From the IMG/VR virus record IMGVR_UViG_3300031673_000138, positions 1 through 43,017 of that record: a stretch of DNA of 43,017 nt, one strand, 5' to 3'. Under the pieces are notes generated by a model. That model was not told the origin of the DNA. It ran no database searches and was given only the letters and a program-made list of their open reading frames with translations. Within the stretch, counting starts at the first letter, position 1. Each line of letters begins with the position of its first letter. A program made the translations under genes and the position numbers. The DNA is from a virus. Below are positions 6,174 through 15,140 of the stretch, piece after piece.

Positions 6174-7524
6174 TATAGAAGCTAAGGTGATCAAGCCCCA
6201 GGAGGGACCGCAGGAGCAAATTCTTGCCACTTCGGCCGACATTGCGGTGTATGGAGGAGCTGCATGGGCTGGTAAGTCCTATGCTCTGTTGATGGAGGCG
6301 CTGCGACACATCAACAACCCGCATTTCGGTGCGGTCATCTTCAGACGAACCTATCCGCAAATCAAGAATCAGGGCGGGCTATGGGATACCTCAATGGAAA
6401 TCTATCCTTTAGCTGGAGGGATACCTAGAGAGGGGGATCTGGATTGGACTTTTCCGTCTGGTTGTAGGGTCAACTTTGCACATATGCAACATGAACAAGA
6501 CCGCTATCAGTGGGACGGGGCACAGATTCCCTATATCGGCTTTGATCAGCTTGAACATTTCTCGTGGCGCCAGTTCTGGTATCTGGTGGGTCGAAATCGA
6601 TCCATGTGTGGCGTGAGACCATATATCAGGGCGACCTGCAATCCCAACCCGGATCACTGGCTGCGATCCTTCATGGGCTGGTGGATTGACGAGGAGACTG
6701 GATATCCGATTCGTGCCCGGTCAGGGATTATCCGCTGGTTCGTGATTAAGGACGATGCGCCGGACTGGGCAGATGATCCGAAGGAGCTCATCAAGCGACA
6801 CGGTTCCAAAACCGTTCCAAAATCCTTCACATTTATACCAGGCAGTGTAACGGATAACAAGCTGGGCCTGGAAAAAAATCCAGAATATATGGGTAATCTG
6901 CAGAGCCTTTTTCATGTGGATCGATTGCGACTCTTGGAGGGGAATTGGAATGCGAGGGAATCGGCGGGGATGTTCTTTCAACGAGGCTGGTTTGAGATAG
7001 TGTCGGCATCTCCAGCGCTAATCGATACGGTAAGATACTGGGATCTGGCCGCATCTGACGACCCGAAGGCATCGTGGACAGCCAATGTTCAGATGGGGCA
7101 AGCTGCAAACGGACTGTTCTATATAACTGATGTGGTGAGATTTCAGGGATCGTCCCATGCCGTAGAGGAGCAACTTAAAAATCTGACGATTCAAGATGGC
7201 CATGGAATCACTGTGGGAATAGAGCAGGATCCCGGGCAGGCCGGCAAGGCGCAGGCCGAGGCCATAGCGCGGATGCTTGCAGGCTACGACGTGCAGATTA
7301 ACCCGGTGAGAGAATCAAAGGGACTTAGGTGTAGACCATTTAGCGCACAGGCCGAAGCTGGAAACGTTAAGTTGGTGGCGGGATCCTGGAATGAGCCATA
7401 TTTGCGCGAGCTGGAAAATTTTGACGCTTCGCCCGGTTGTGTGGCTGATCAGGTGGACGCTTCAAGCGGGGCTTTTTTCATACTTACATCTATGAGAAAG
7501 GCGGGGACATGGGGTCGTCGCTAA
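6136..7524 (+). CDS. Terminase large subunit
   Basis: The DNA-packaging motor and nuclease, 462 residues. The ATPase has Walker A GGAAWAGKS at residues 40-48 and a Walker-B-like strand IPYIGFDQLEHF, where Asp-Gln replaces the usual Asp-Glu. The RNase-H-like nuclease begins at RYWDLAASDDPKASWT, followed by GIEQDPGQAGKAQ and QVDASSGAF, giving the acidic metal ligands. ATG 6136 overlaps the small-subunit gene by 38 nt; a longer reading from 6091 is possible but unlikely. It docks on the portal encoded at 7901. Confidence 0.95.
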   Translation: MSETKMPKTIRSDIEAKVIKPQEGPQEQILATSADIAVYGGAAWAGKSYALLMEALRHINNPHFGAVIFRRTYPQIKNQGGLWDTSMEIYPLAGGIPREGDLDWTFPSGCRVNFAHMQHEQDRYQWDGAQIPYIGFDQLEHFSWRQFWYLVGRNRSMCGVRPYIRATCNPNPDHWLRSFMGWWIDEETGYPIRARSGIIRWFVIKDDAPDWADDPKELIKRHGSKTVPKSFTFIPGSVTDNKLGLEKNPEYMGNLQSLFHVDRLRLLEGNWNARESAGMFFQRGWFEIVSASPALIDTVRYWDLAASDDPKASWTANVQMGQAANGLFYITDVVRFQGSSHAVEEQLKNLTIQDGHGITVGIEQDPGQAGKAQAEAIARMLAGYDVQINPVRESKGLRCRPFSAQAEAGNVKLVAGSWNEPYLRELENFDASPGCVADQVDASSGAFFILTSMRKAGTWGRR

Positions 7525-7584
7525 CAGTCAACACAAGAGAAGGGATGGCTTAGTAGAAACAATACTTAAAGGGCTTGCAAAATC

Positions 7585-7851
7585 GTGACGGAGATTCTTA
7601 GCATTATAATGGCCATTCTCAGTTTAGTTGTGGCGATAGTTGCGGTAGTGGTAGCCATCCTTAAACTGCGGTCGATACAGCACAAGTTCGAAGATAACCA
7701 TGTCGCATCTATATGGAAAGAGATCGATAGTTTTAAGAAAGACTATTCCAGTCATTGCCTAAACGAGAGTAACAGATTGACGGCAATCGAAAAGGATTTA
7801 ACCTATATCCGGCGCGACGTGAATAAGTTGCTGGGGGATAAAACTCAATGA
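7585..7851 (+). CDS. Small membrane protein with coiled coil
   Basis: An 88-residue protein: a long hydrophobic helix near residues 4-27 (LSIIMAILSLVVAIVAVVVA) followed by an amphipathic charged helix (SIQHKFEDNHVASIWKEID and TAIEKDLTYIRRDVNKLLG). One transmembrane segment plus cytoplasmic or periplasmic coil is typical of haemolysin XhlA-like and similar lysis accessory proteins, but the match is only of topology. The GTG start has a poor ribosome-binding site. It lies alone between terminase and portal genes. Confidence 0.65.
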   Translation: MTEILSIIMAILSLVVAIVAVVVAILKLRSIQHKFEDNHVASIWKEIDSFKKDYSSHCLNESNRLTAIEKDLTYIRRDVNKLLGDKTQ

Positions 7852-7900
7852 ACAAGCAAACCCTTAAACGCCGAAAAGATATTGAATCCGGAGGATTGAA

Positions 7901-9262
7901 GTGACGAGAGTGACGAAGAAAAAAGCTTCGGAGAGTGGTTTTTCCGCGAATGAGCAACGAGCATTGTTTGCAATGGCATCTATCCTGGCGAGCCGGGCCA
8001 ACCTCGCATCGCGACTGGGCATGTCTTTTGGCGAGAAACGAGACATATACGAAGCCTTGGGATATCCCAAGTCGCCCGGTTTTGATGACTACGTGGCCTG
8101 TTACAAACGTCAGGATGTGGCTAGGGCAATAATCGATGCACCGGTCAGGGCGTGTTGGAGAAAAAAACCACGGATTACGGAAAGCAAAGAAAAAGATACG
8201 GACTTTGAGAAGGCATGGAGAAGCCTGGTGGCTTCAAAGGGAATTTATCATTACCTTTCTCGCGTGGACAAAATGGCATCAATTGGTTGTTTCGCGATAC
8301 TTTTCATGGGACTTGATGATGGTATTGACATGGGCAGAGAGGCGAAATCGGCCAAAAACCTGCTTTATCTCATGCCCTATTCACAATCCAACGCAATTAT
8401 TTCTACGAGTGAAACCGACAAGAAAAATCCACGTTACGGCTTACCCGCGACATATTCACTAACAATGAAAGCCCACACAACAGAGGGAAATTTGTCATCT
8501 AGTGTGCATTGGTCGAGGGTGATTCATGTCGCAGAGGATTGCCTGGAGGACAATGTTCTGGGCCTTCCCAGCCTTGAACCAGTACTGAATCGACTAATCG
8601 ACCTGGAGCGCGTAGCAGGAGGTTCCTCGGAGATGTTTTGGCGGGGCGCTTTCCCGGGCTATGGATTCAAGCAGGATCCGGGTACTTCAATGGGAAAGCA
8701 AGATCTTGATGATCTAAAAAATGAGATCGAAGATTACATGCACAAGCTCCAGCGATACATACGCCTCCGTGGCATCAGCGTGGAGAACCTTGCACAACAA
8801 GTTTCCGATCCTTCAAACCACGTTGGAATTCTTATAGATCTGATCGCCTGTGCCAAACGGATACCCAAGCGAATTCTCATGGGATCCGAGCGTGGGGAAT
8901 TGGCATCAAGCCAGGATGAAAGGGCTTGGAATGATAGAATAGATGAGAGACGTCGAGAGCACTGCGAGCCCGTTATTCTTCGACCATTCATTGATCGACT
9001 CATAACCGTGGGAGTTTTGCCAAGGCCAGCTGGCGGATATGCCGTGGAATGGCCATCGCTTACCATCACTTCTGCCAAAGAAAATGCAGAGGTAGCACAA
9101 CAGACATCAATGGCATTGAAGAATTACGTGGATGCAATGGGTGCAGATCAAGTTGTTCCCCCGGAAATATTTTTGAGGGAGGTGCTGGGATTCAGCGAGG
9201 AGGTTATTTCCGAAATTGAGCTGATTGTCAAACAGGGACACGGTTATGAAAACGATGAATAA
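7901..9262 (+). CDS. Portal protein (DUF1073-like)
   Basis: A 453-residue portal that would form the dodecameric DNA channel at one head vertex. The N-terminal motif (GYPKSPGFDDYVACYKRQD, VARAIIDAPVRACWRKKP), the middle (SRVIHVAEDCL, LERVAGGSSEMFWRGA) and the late segment (KRIPKRILMGSERGELASSQDE) match the DUF1073/HI1409-type portal family as I know it. Length fits. The GTG start follows GGAGGA. It lies downstream of terminase, as expected, but is separated from the Mu-F-like head gene by the exported-protein cassette. Confidence 0.88.
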   Translation: MTRVTKKKASESGFSANEQRALFAMASILASRANLASRLGMSFGEKRDIYEALGYPKSPGFDDYVACYKRQDVARAIIDAPVRACWRKKPRITESKEKDTDFEKAWRSLVASKGIYHYLSRVDKMASIGCFAILFMGLDDGIDMGREAKSAKNLLYLMPYSQSNAIISTSETDKKNPRYGLPATYSLTMKAHTTEGNLSSSVHWSRVIHVAEDCLEDNVLGLPSLEPVLNRLIDLERVAGGSSEMFWRGAFPGYGFKQDPGTSMGKQDLDDLKNEIEDYMHKLQRYIRLRGISVENLAQQVSDPSNHVGILIDLIACAKRIPKRILMGSERGELASSQDERAWNDRIDERRREHCEPVILRPFIDRLITVGVLPRPAGGYAVEWPSLTITSAKENAEVAQQTSMALKNYVDAMGADQVVPPEIFLREVLGFSEEVISEIELIVKQGHGYENDE

Positions 9263-9293
9263 TTTGGGGAAGAAACCTTAACCAGGAGGAGCT

Positions 9294-9803
9294 ATGAAGA
9301 AGCTCGTGCTTTTTGCGGTTCTGTTGTGCCTATTGTCGGTTCCCGGTGCCGCCGGTGTTCTCGACAATGGATATGCAATGGTCGGCGGTGGAGCATTTGG
9401 CACACCAGACCAGATCAAGGTTGGAGATATTCACGGGTTTGCCATAGCCTCCGGCTTGGTCCCGCTATATCTCAACAGCAAGCTATTGGGTCGAGTCAGC
9501 TTTGCCAACCTTAACAGCGAGAAGGAAGTTGAGAGCTATACCGGTTCTGTAATGTTGATGAGCCGGAATGTCGCATCCAACCTTATCAATCCTTACGCAT
9601 TTACCGCACTCAGCCTGACACATGAGGCAGAGTCGAATGATCCGAATTCTTTCGGAATGGATGGTGGAATTGGCCTGATGTGGGAGTTGATAGGCGGGCA
9701 CTGGTATGGAGAGGCAGGATATAAAAACATTGCAGGGGATGCATCGTTCGGATTGAGTTTGGGATTGGTTTTTGATCTGAACAAGCCAGCAGAGAAACAG
9801 TGA
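9294..9803 (+). CDS. Exported, predicted outer-membrane barrel-like protein
   Basis: A 169-residue protein with a clear Sec signal peptide (residues 1-20, KKLVLFAVLLCLLSVPGAAG). The mature part alternates glycine-rich amphipathic strands (AMVGGGAFGTP, SYTGSVMLMSRNVA, GMDGGIGLMWELIGG, FGLSLGLVFDLN), as in small outer-membrane beta barrels. GGAGGAG precedes the ATG. It is unrelated to any phage structural family I know and opens a cassette of exported proteins. It may alter the host surface (inference). Confidence 0.7.
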   Translation: MKKLVLFAVLLCLLSVPGAAGVLDNGYAMVGGGAFGTPDQIKVGDIHGFAIASGLVPLYLNSKLLGRVSFANLNSEKEVESYTGSVMLMSRNVASNLINPYAFTALSLTHEAESNDPNSFGMDGGIGLMWELIGGHWYGEAGYKNIAGDASFGLSLGLVFDLNKPAEKQ

Positions 9804-9867
9804 GGTCACCGCACAGATCTCACCACAAAACATGCCTAGGAGAGAAAGTGGTTCGGAGAGGCCTAAG

Positions 9868-10173
9868 ATGATCAAAACGCTTAAAGAGAAGATGCAGTGG
9901 GAGCGACTGCACCATCTCTATATCGGGATTTTCGGAGGATCTGTCTGCCTGGCCGGGGTTTGCATCGCCCTGGCTTATAGAAGCCTCTCTACCGTAGGAT
10001 ATCTCCTCGGTGGAGCCATACTCCTGCTCTCCTGGGCATTTGATGATTGGTTATACCACCAGCATGGGTGGCGGACACCATGTTGGTGGATAGAACAAGC
10101 CTTGAGAAAACTTAAAGCGTGGCGGACCATAGAGGCGTTCGCAAATAAGATAATCGGAGGAAAACCGGAATGA
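9868..10173 (+). CDS. Membrane protein with two predicted helices
   Basis: A 101-residue protein with two hydrophobic segments (IGIFGGSVCLAGVCIALAY and VGYLLGGAILLLSWAF) and a basic C-terminal tail. ATG 9868 is preferred over 9832 because GGAGAGG lies just before it. Its stop overlaps the next gene (ATGA), placing it in the lysis block; it could be a holin partner or pinholin-type protein, though it is not a member of a family I can name. Confidence 0.7.
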   Translation: MIKTLKEKMQWERLHHLYIGIFGGSVCLAGVCIALAYRSLSTVGYLLGGAILLLSWAFDDWLYHQHGWRTPCWWIEQALRKLKAWRTIEAFANKIIGGKPE

Positions 10174-10457
10174 AAAAACTCATTGCATACCTAAAGCTTT
10201 TCGGGATGTTCAAGAATATCAATCAGGTATATCGGGAGGAGACCGGGAAGGACCGGCCTCCCTATCTAAGCCGGCGGTTCATCGGAATGGTGATCCTGCT
10301 GGCAGGTGCAGTTCTCTCTCTCCATTTTGGGACACAGATCGATCAGAATATCCTGGAGCAAATCATAGACAACCTGGACAAGGTAATCTCAGCCGGGATG
10401 GTTATTTATGGGCTCGTCATGGGCATAGTGGGTATCCTGAAGAGAGAGAAAAAGTGA
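10170..10457 (+). CDS. Holin-like membrane protein
   Basis: A 95-residue protein with two predicted membrane segments (FIGMVILLAGAVLSLHFG and VISAGMVIYGLVMGIVGIL) separated by an acidic loop, and charged ends (KREKK at the C-terminus). Size, topology and position directly before the muralytic enzyme make it the best holin candidate; its stop overlaps the next GTG start. The call rests on topology and context. Confidence 0.65.
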   Translation: MKKLIAYLKLFGMFKNINQVYREETGKDRPPYLSRRFIGMVILLAGAVLSLHFGTQIDQNILEQIIDNLDKVISAGMVIYGLVMGIVGILKREKK

Positions 10458-10897
10458 GCCTGAACAAATATCAGTTCAAGGAGCTGATCGAGAAAACGCT
10501 CCGGATATTCGATCCGGTTCTCCTGAGTCCCCAGGCTGTTAAGCTTCAATTGATAACGGCAGCCGTGGAGAGCGGATTCGGCACACACCTGAGACAGTTG
10601 GGCGGAGGTCCAGCGCTGGGATTCTTTCAGATGGAGCCGGGGACGTTTAGGTGGCTGAAAAGAGTCTATCAGACCAAGTATCCTGAGCTGATCGATCGGC
10701 TGCCGGAAGAGCTCGAGTGGGATATCCGCTTGGCCATTATCATGGCTCGTTTGAGGTATAGGATCGTTCCCGAAGCCCTCCCGGGAGAAAACGATATCCA
10801 GGGCATGGCAGCGCATTGGAAAGAGTATTATAACACATCTGCTGGTGCGGGTAAAGTAATGGATTTCATAGAAGCTTATCAGAGGTACGTTAAATGA
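10454..10897 (+). CDS. Lysozyme/transglycosylase-like endolysin
   Basis: A 147-residue soluble protein with the signature of a goose-type or SLT-like muralytic fold: LQLITAAVESGFGTHLRQLGG, with catalytic Glu39 in A-V-E-S-G, then PALGFFQMEPGTFRWL, and a late repeat region HWKEYYNTSAGAG. It has no signal peptide, so release would need the holin. GTG start in a 4-nt overlap with the holin-like gene; the stop overlaps the next ATG. Confidence 0.8.
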   Translation: MSLNKYQFKELIEKTLRIFDPVLLSPQAVKLQLITAAVESGFGTHLRQLGGGPALGFFQMEPGTFRWLKRVYQTKYPELIDRLPEELEWDIRLAIIMARLRYRIVPEALPGENDIQGMAAHWKEYYNTSAGAGKVMDFIEAYQRYVK

Positions 10898-11292
10898 ACC
10901 GGCGTAACTTTCTCAAGTTGATTCCCTGTGCAGGTCTGGCTCTCTGTGTGCCCAAGATTGTACGGGGAGAGGATAGACCAAACTGTATCGATAATTGTGA
11001 CCAATGTACCCTGGACCGGATGTGCTGTAGAACGCTTAAGGTTCCCCTAAGAGAAGGGGAGAGGATAAGGTTAATTAACGCTGCTGAAAGGCTTGGTTTA
11101 CCTCCACCCAAACTTAGTCTATACGAACATAGGGGCATACAGTATGAAGAAATGTTACCACCCTGCACGTTCTGGCACTACGCTACTAAACGATGTCTAA
11201 TATGGGGAAAGGAACAACCTTGTGCGTGTAAAAAGTATTATAGCTGTGGTATTTGGTGTGCTTCTGCTATTCCTCAGTACGTCCAATGCTGA
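10894..11292 (+). CDS. Tat-exported YkgJ-like Cys-cluster protein
   Basis: A 132-residue protein. The N-terminus MNRRNFLKLIPCAGLALCVP is a twin-arginine (Tat) signal with the RRNFLK motif. The mature part has a metal-binding Cys pattern (C..NCDQCTLDRMCCR, then CTFWHYATKRCLIWGKEQPCACKKY) that resembles the YkgJ/Fe-S-zinc chelating family. Tat export fits a protein that folds around its metal in the cytoplasm. Such a protein in a phage lysis block is unusual. The ATG overlaps the endolysin stop; its end overlaps the next gene by 71 nt in another frame. Confidence 0.75.
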   Translation: MNRRNFLKLIPCAGLALCVPKIVRGEDRPNCIDNCDQCTLDRMCCRTLKVPLREGERIRLINAAERLGLPPPKLSLYEHRGIQYEEMLPPCTFWHYATKRCLIWGKEQPCACKKYYSCGIWCASAIPQYVQC

Positions 11293-11908
11293 GGCTACCC
11301 TGACGGGAGTAGACACACTGTACCTATATAGCGACACGACTGGATGCACGGAAGATTGTGATACGTGCTGGACGGGTAACTGGGTTAACATGCAGAGCAG
11401 TGACGATGTTTATGTAACTGCGGATTTCATTAGTTTGTTTGAGTTGGGTTATTTTAAGATAGATGCTGTGGACACATTGGAAAGAGACCTTGACTCGCTT
11501 GCATATCTTTTTGAAGGGAAAACATCTACAAGTACACGCGAAGTTTACCTGGGAAGATTTTACTGCGACTCAGAAGGCGGATATTATGCATGCGACACGT
11601 CGTGGACGTTGACGACTGACGAGACAACGCACAGAATAGCGATTTTAGAAAACATCTGTCAAGAACCTCCCGAACCTTGGCCTCAGAATGGTTGGGTGAA
11701 TTTCTTTTTCCCTGTCGACATTCCGTTTGGAATACATTCAGGCGCAGGTACATGGAGTAAGGGGCAGGTTGTTTCGGTAGACATGCTGGCGGTAATAGTT
11801 TACAGCACAAGTACGGCGGAGCCGTCGGGTCAGGTCATAATTATAGGGAGAATGGATGAAGAAAATCACAATCCTCGTTTTGGTAAGCCTGCTATTTATT
11901 GTCAGTAG
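11222..11908 (+). CDS. Exported Cys-containing protein
   Basis: A 228-residue protein with a strong Sec signal peptide (VKSIIAVVFGVLLLFLSTSNAEA). The mature region is acidic, Thr/Ser/Asp-rich and beta-like, with paired cysteines (GCTEDCDTCW, FYCDSEGGYYACD) suited to disulfides in the periplasm or outside. GTG start with AAAGGAAC upstream. It overlaps both neighbours (71 and 53 nt). No family was recognised; its style matches surface or adhesin proteins rather than virion proteins. Confidence 0.7.
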   Translation: MRVKSIIAVVFGVLLLFLSTSNAEATLTGVDTLYLYSDTTGCTEDCDTCWTGNWVNMQSSDDVYVTADFISLFELGYFKIDAVDTLERDLDSLAYLFEGKTSTSTREVYLGRFYCDSEGGYYACDTSWTLTTDETTHRIAILENICQEPPEPWPQNGWVNFFFPVDIPFGIHSGAGTWSKGQVVSVDMLAVIVYSTSTAEPSGQVIIIGRMDEENHNPRFGKPAIYCQ

Positions 11909-12767
11909 CGGACAGGCTCAGGTTGCCAGGGTGCATGGCAAACAACAAAATGCCGTTTTCACGGATAGCATAACGGGTAATATTGTAATGCAGGATGATT
12001 GGTGGATCGGTATGTCCGCAGACTCCGGCAGGATTATATTTGACGGTACTCTCTTAGACGATATAATCATAAAGAATGCTCGATTGATAGTATCGCAGCC
12101 ACTCAATGAATCTCAGTTTCGCATTACCACCAGCGCGGACTTGACCACAAAGTATGTGGATTTTGAAGAGGTCGAAGGTGATCTTGAGATCAGAACGTCT
12201 GGGGGAGACGTCTCCTTTACAGATGAGCGAGTCAAAGGCGCGGGTGCGTTCGCCATAGGATCGGTAATGTTAGCTGCGGATTCTGCCCTTACAGTCTGGG
12301 CGGGAGCGCATATTTATCAAAACCTGTATGTTGAAGACAACATAAAATCGAATGGTAGGGTGTGGGCAGATACGTTCTATAAGGGTGCGGTGGAGGCAGA
12401 TTCAACATTGGTGACAAATAAATATATCAGAAATCGACCTCAAAGCAAGAGTTTTACAATTGCCAATATAGATAACACCTTTGATTTCAAACTCTGGAAG
12501 ACTCCCGTTGCCATCACTATCGATTCGGTATTCGGGCAGTGCTCAGACGGGACTAACGTAGTGGGCGCACTCGATGAATATGATTGGGACTATACTGATC
12601 TGGTAGCCATTGTAAACGCAGACTGGACGTTCACTACAACCTATCAGGCCATTGGTTCTTTCACCAATGCAGGGATCGCAGCCAAGAACCATCTGCGCTG
12701 GCATACAACATCGGTAAGTGGAGCGGTGACATTTTTTGATATAACAATCTGGTTTCATGAAGATTAG
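11856..12767 (+). CDS. Exported fibre-like beta-solenoid protein
   Basis: A 303-residue protein with a signal peptide (KKITILVLVSLLFIVSSGQAQ). Residues about 60-190 consist of short repeating strands ending in Asp/Gly turns (IIFDGTLLDDIIIKNARLIV, LEIRTSGGDVSFTD, LTVWAGAHIYQNLYVEDNI), typical of trimeric beta-helical fibres. The C-terminal 100 residues look like a globular beta head (WDYTDLVAIVNADWTF). A fibre with a cleavable signal peptide is odd for a phage. ATG with AGGGAG upstream, overlapping the previous gene. Confidence 0.68.
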   Translation: MKKITILVLVSLLFIVSSGQAQVARVHGKQQNAVFTDSITGNIVMQDDWWIGMSADSGRIIFDGTLLDDIIIKNARLIVSQPLNESQFRITTSADLTTKYVDFEEVEGDLEIRTSGGDVSFTDERVKGAGAFAIGSVMLAADSALTVWAGAHIYQNLYVEDNIKSNGRVWADTFYKGAVEADSTLVTNKYIRNRPQSKSFTIANIDNTFDFKLWKTPVAITIDSVFGQCSDGTNVVGALDEYDWDYTDLVAIVNADWTFTTTYQAIGSFTNAGIAAKNHLRWHTTSVSGAVTFFDITIWFHED

Positions 12768-12845
12768 AGGAGGGCTGATTATGCTAATATCAAAAGACAC
12801 ATAAGACGAACTAAAACAATTAACTCTTTTAACGGAGGTGGGAAG

Positions 12846-14087
12846 TTGAAAACATCTGAAAAACTGAGAAAGATATGGAGTTTGATCCCCGACGCAATAT
12901 CCTTCTTGTTGATGGTCATGGTCGCCTGTATGATTCTCTACGTGCCTGTATGGGCTTACATCAATAAAACAGTCGGAGGTGTTGGCAATAATCCTGGCTA
13001 TGGTACTATTACTCGCGGTGATTCCCTGCATGTCGTTCCTACAGTGTTGTGGACTGACAGCCTGTGGGAGATGGTCTACTTGATGATTGAAACGACAACG
13101 GCTGTCATTCCCGTGGCTGATTCTGCGCTCAAGTATACTCACGACGGAATCAAGGATTATCACATGGATTGGGGAACCGGCACGCATCAAGTTTCTACGG
13201 ATGATATAACTGAGGGATCGTCAAATTTATTTGACCAAGACCTGCCGGATTCGTCTGACTGGTCTACAGCGTATTCCTGGGGAGATCATTCGGGTCAGAA
13301 TTATTTAGATGAAGATAATCTCGGAACATGGAAAGTCTTTTACAGCGATGATGGAACTGCGGATTGGGTTGAATTAGCTCTTGGTGCAGACGGAACTTAT
13401 CTCAGGTCTAACGGCGCGTCTGCCGCTCCTACATTTGATACCCCCCCTGGTGGTGATCCTGGTTCTGCAATCCATGATTCGGTTTATGCCAACACTCCTG
13501 GTTATGCGACGAACAGTGAAATTGGAGATACTATAACTGCCAATTGGGCTGTCTTTATTGCTGGTGATGGAGATGCTTCAGAAGCAGACGTGCATGATTC
13601 GTTAGCAACTCATTATATCCAGCGATTTGTCTGGCCTGTAAATGCAATTGAAGGCAACATAGCAGGTGGTCTTGAAATGCTTTATCCTGTTGCTGTAGAC
13701 AATTTTGATTGGACGATTCGCTACACCGCTACCAGCGATAATTCAACAGACACCGCTCTAATTTTCAGCTTTCGTATGCCAATGGGGTGTGATGGAGATG
13801 GACTTGATACTATAGCGTTTAATGCTCGGACTACTGGATTAGCAGTAGAAGATGCCTCAATTGAAGTGATGGTATATAAGAGAACTGCGGATGGTGGGGC
13901 AGCCATTGCAATTGATTCTCTGGATGCCTTCAATACGGCTGGAGCTTGGGAGCATAAAATCATAACCGGATTTAGCACTAACGCATCTCCTGGTGACTGG
14001 ATCAGAATCGAAATGATTGTTAATTGTGATGCAACAGACGATACTGTATTCCATGATCTAACCTATGGATGGTATACGGGCATATAA
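12846..14087 (+). CDS. Membrane-anchored tail-fibre-like protein
   Basis: A 413-residue protein with TTG start after GGAGGTG. Residues about 13-37 (IPDAISFLLMVMVACMILYV) form a transmembrane anchor or uncleaved signal. After it comes a phage-fibre element near 135-160: DSSDWSTAYSWGDHSGQNYL matches the W-x-x-AY-x-WGDH-x-x-x-YL repeat of tail-fibre stalks. The C-terminal 150 residues resemble a beta-rich receptor-binding or trimerisation head (MVYKRTADGGAAIAIDSLDA). Anchor plus fibre stalk suggests display on the infected cell's membrane, or a fibre whose hydrophobic N-terminus docks to the tail. Confidence 0.72.
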   Translation: MKTSEKLRKIWSLIPDAISFLLMVMVACMILYVPVWAYINKTVGGVGNNPGYGTITRGDSLHVVPTVLWTDSLWEMVYLMIETTTAVIPVADSALKYTHDGIKDYHMDWGTGTHQVSTDDITEGSSNLFDQDLPDSSDWSTAYSWGDHSGQNYLDEDNLGTWKVFYSDDGTADWVELALGADGTYLRSNGASAAPTFDTPPGGDPGSAIHDSVYANTPGYATNSEIGDTITANWAVFIAGDGDASEADVHDSLATHYIQRFVWPVNAIEGNIAGGLEMLYPVAVDNFDWTIRYTATSDNSTDTALIFSFRMPMGCDGDGLDTIAFNARTTGLAVEDASIEVMVYKRTADGGAAIAIDSLDAFNTAGAWEHKIITGFSTNASPGDWIRIEMIVNCDATDDTVFHDLTYGWYTGI

Positions 14088-14098
14088 AGGAGAAAGCT

Positions 14099-15139
14099 GT
14101 GAAACGATTAGCCGTAGCGTTCATTCTGCTTTGCGCTCTATGGGTTAACGTCTACTCCGAAGACATCACGGTGGGGGATACGCTCGGACTTTATTACCCT
14201 ACGCACGTCAACAATGTGATGGCTCCCTGGGACACAATGGTTGCTGATATTATTCACTGTGGCGTTTACCTCGAAAGGGTTGCTATGGTTGGCACTGGCG
14301 GTGGCGAATGGCATGGGGTTTATATTGCAACATTCCCAGGAAGTTTCGCCGCCGCCTATAAGGCGGTATATGCCGGAGATACTACAGCAGGAGAACCACA
14401 GTATTTTGGCGTTCTTGATACTACGGCCTTTCATGGATCGGCTGCCGGATTAACAGCACAGGAGATAATTGATTCCCTTGTCAATCAGGGATATATCCCT
14501 GGTATCGGCTCTGGTGAATTTGCCTGCACATTGGAAGTTCGAGACAGTTCGCTTCAGGCTGGAATACAGGGTGTTGTCATAGCCATAAAAAACAACGCTC
14601 AGAGTATAACCCTTCGGTCAGGTGTTACCAATGGAGACGGCCTGGCGTTTTTCAACCTGGACCCACTTACAACCGGAAATAGTTATAAGCTATGGCTACA
14701 AGAACTTGGTTACAACTTTACATTTCCCGAAACATTGGATCTGCGTGGAGACACCACGGCGGTATTCTACGGCACCGCCTTTGATGTTGGATCTCCTCCG
14801 GTGGCTAATAAATGCCGAGTCTATGATCAGATCTTTGACTTTGAGCTTGACAGTCTCAGTGGCGTGGAGATAGCGGTCAGGCTCGATGTACCAAAGGACT
14901 CGATCCTGAGATATGAGGGGTATCCAATCTCACCCTATAGAAAAACCTACACTACTGGCGTGAACGGACGATGGTCGTTTGATCTGGTTCCAAACTCGGA
15001 CTATTCGCCATCTGGCACAGTTTATATATTCAAGTTCAAGCATCCGGTTGTGGGTGGTCCCTACTTTATCTACGAGGACACTGCGACTGTGCCAGACCAG
15101 GAGACGGCACGATATCGTGAGATAAGCGGAAAGATGTGA
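14099..15139 (+). CDS. Exported protein with CarboxypepD-reg/Ig-like domains
   Basis: A 346-residue protein. GTG 14099 follows AAAGGAGAAA and gives a signal peptide (KRLAVAFILLCALWVNVYS); an earlier start at 14069 lacks this support. Residues about 145-230 (CTLEVRDSSLQAGIQGVVIA, then GVTNGDGLAFFNLDPLTTGN) match carboxypeptidase-regulatory/CNA-B-like Ig folds. A second similar domain follows (KTYTTGVNGRWSFDLVPNSD). Such domains act as stalks and carbohydrate binders on surface proteins and in phage fibres. It is the last gene of the exported cassette. Confidence 0.7.
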   Translation: MKRLAVAFILLCALWVNVYSEDITVGDTLGLYYPTHVNNVMAPWDTMVADIIHCGVYLERVAMVGTGGGEWHGVYIATFPGSFAAAYKAVYAGDTTAGEPQYFGVLDTTAFHGSAAGLTAQEIIDSLVNQGYIPGIGSGEFACTLEVRDSSLQAGIQGVVIAIKNNAQSITLRSGVTNGDGLAFFNLDPLTTGNSYKLWLQELGYNFTFPETLDLRGDTTAVFYGTAFDVGSPPVANKCRVYDQIFDFELDSLSGVEIAVRLDVPKDSILRYEGYPISPYRKTYTTGVNGRWSFDLVPNSDYSPSGTVYIFKFKHPVVGGPYFIYEDTATVPDQETARYREISGKM

Positions 15140-15140
15140 G

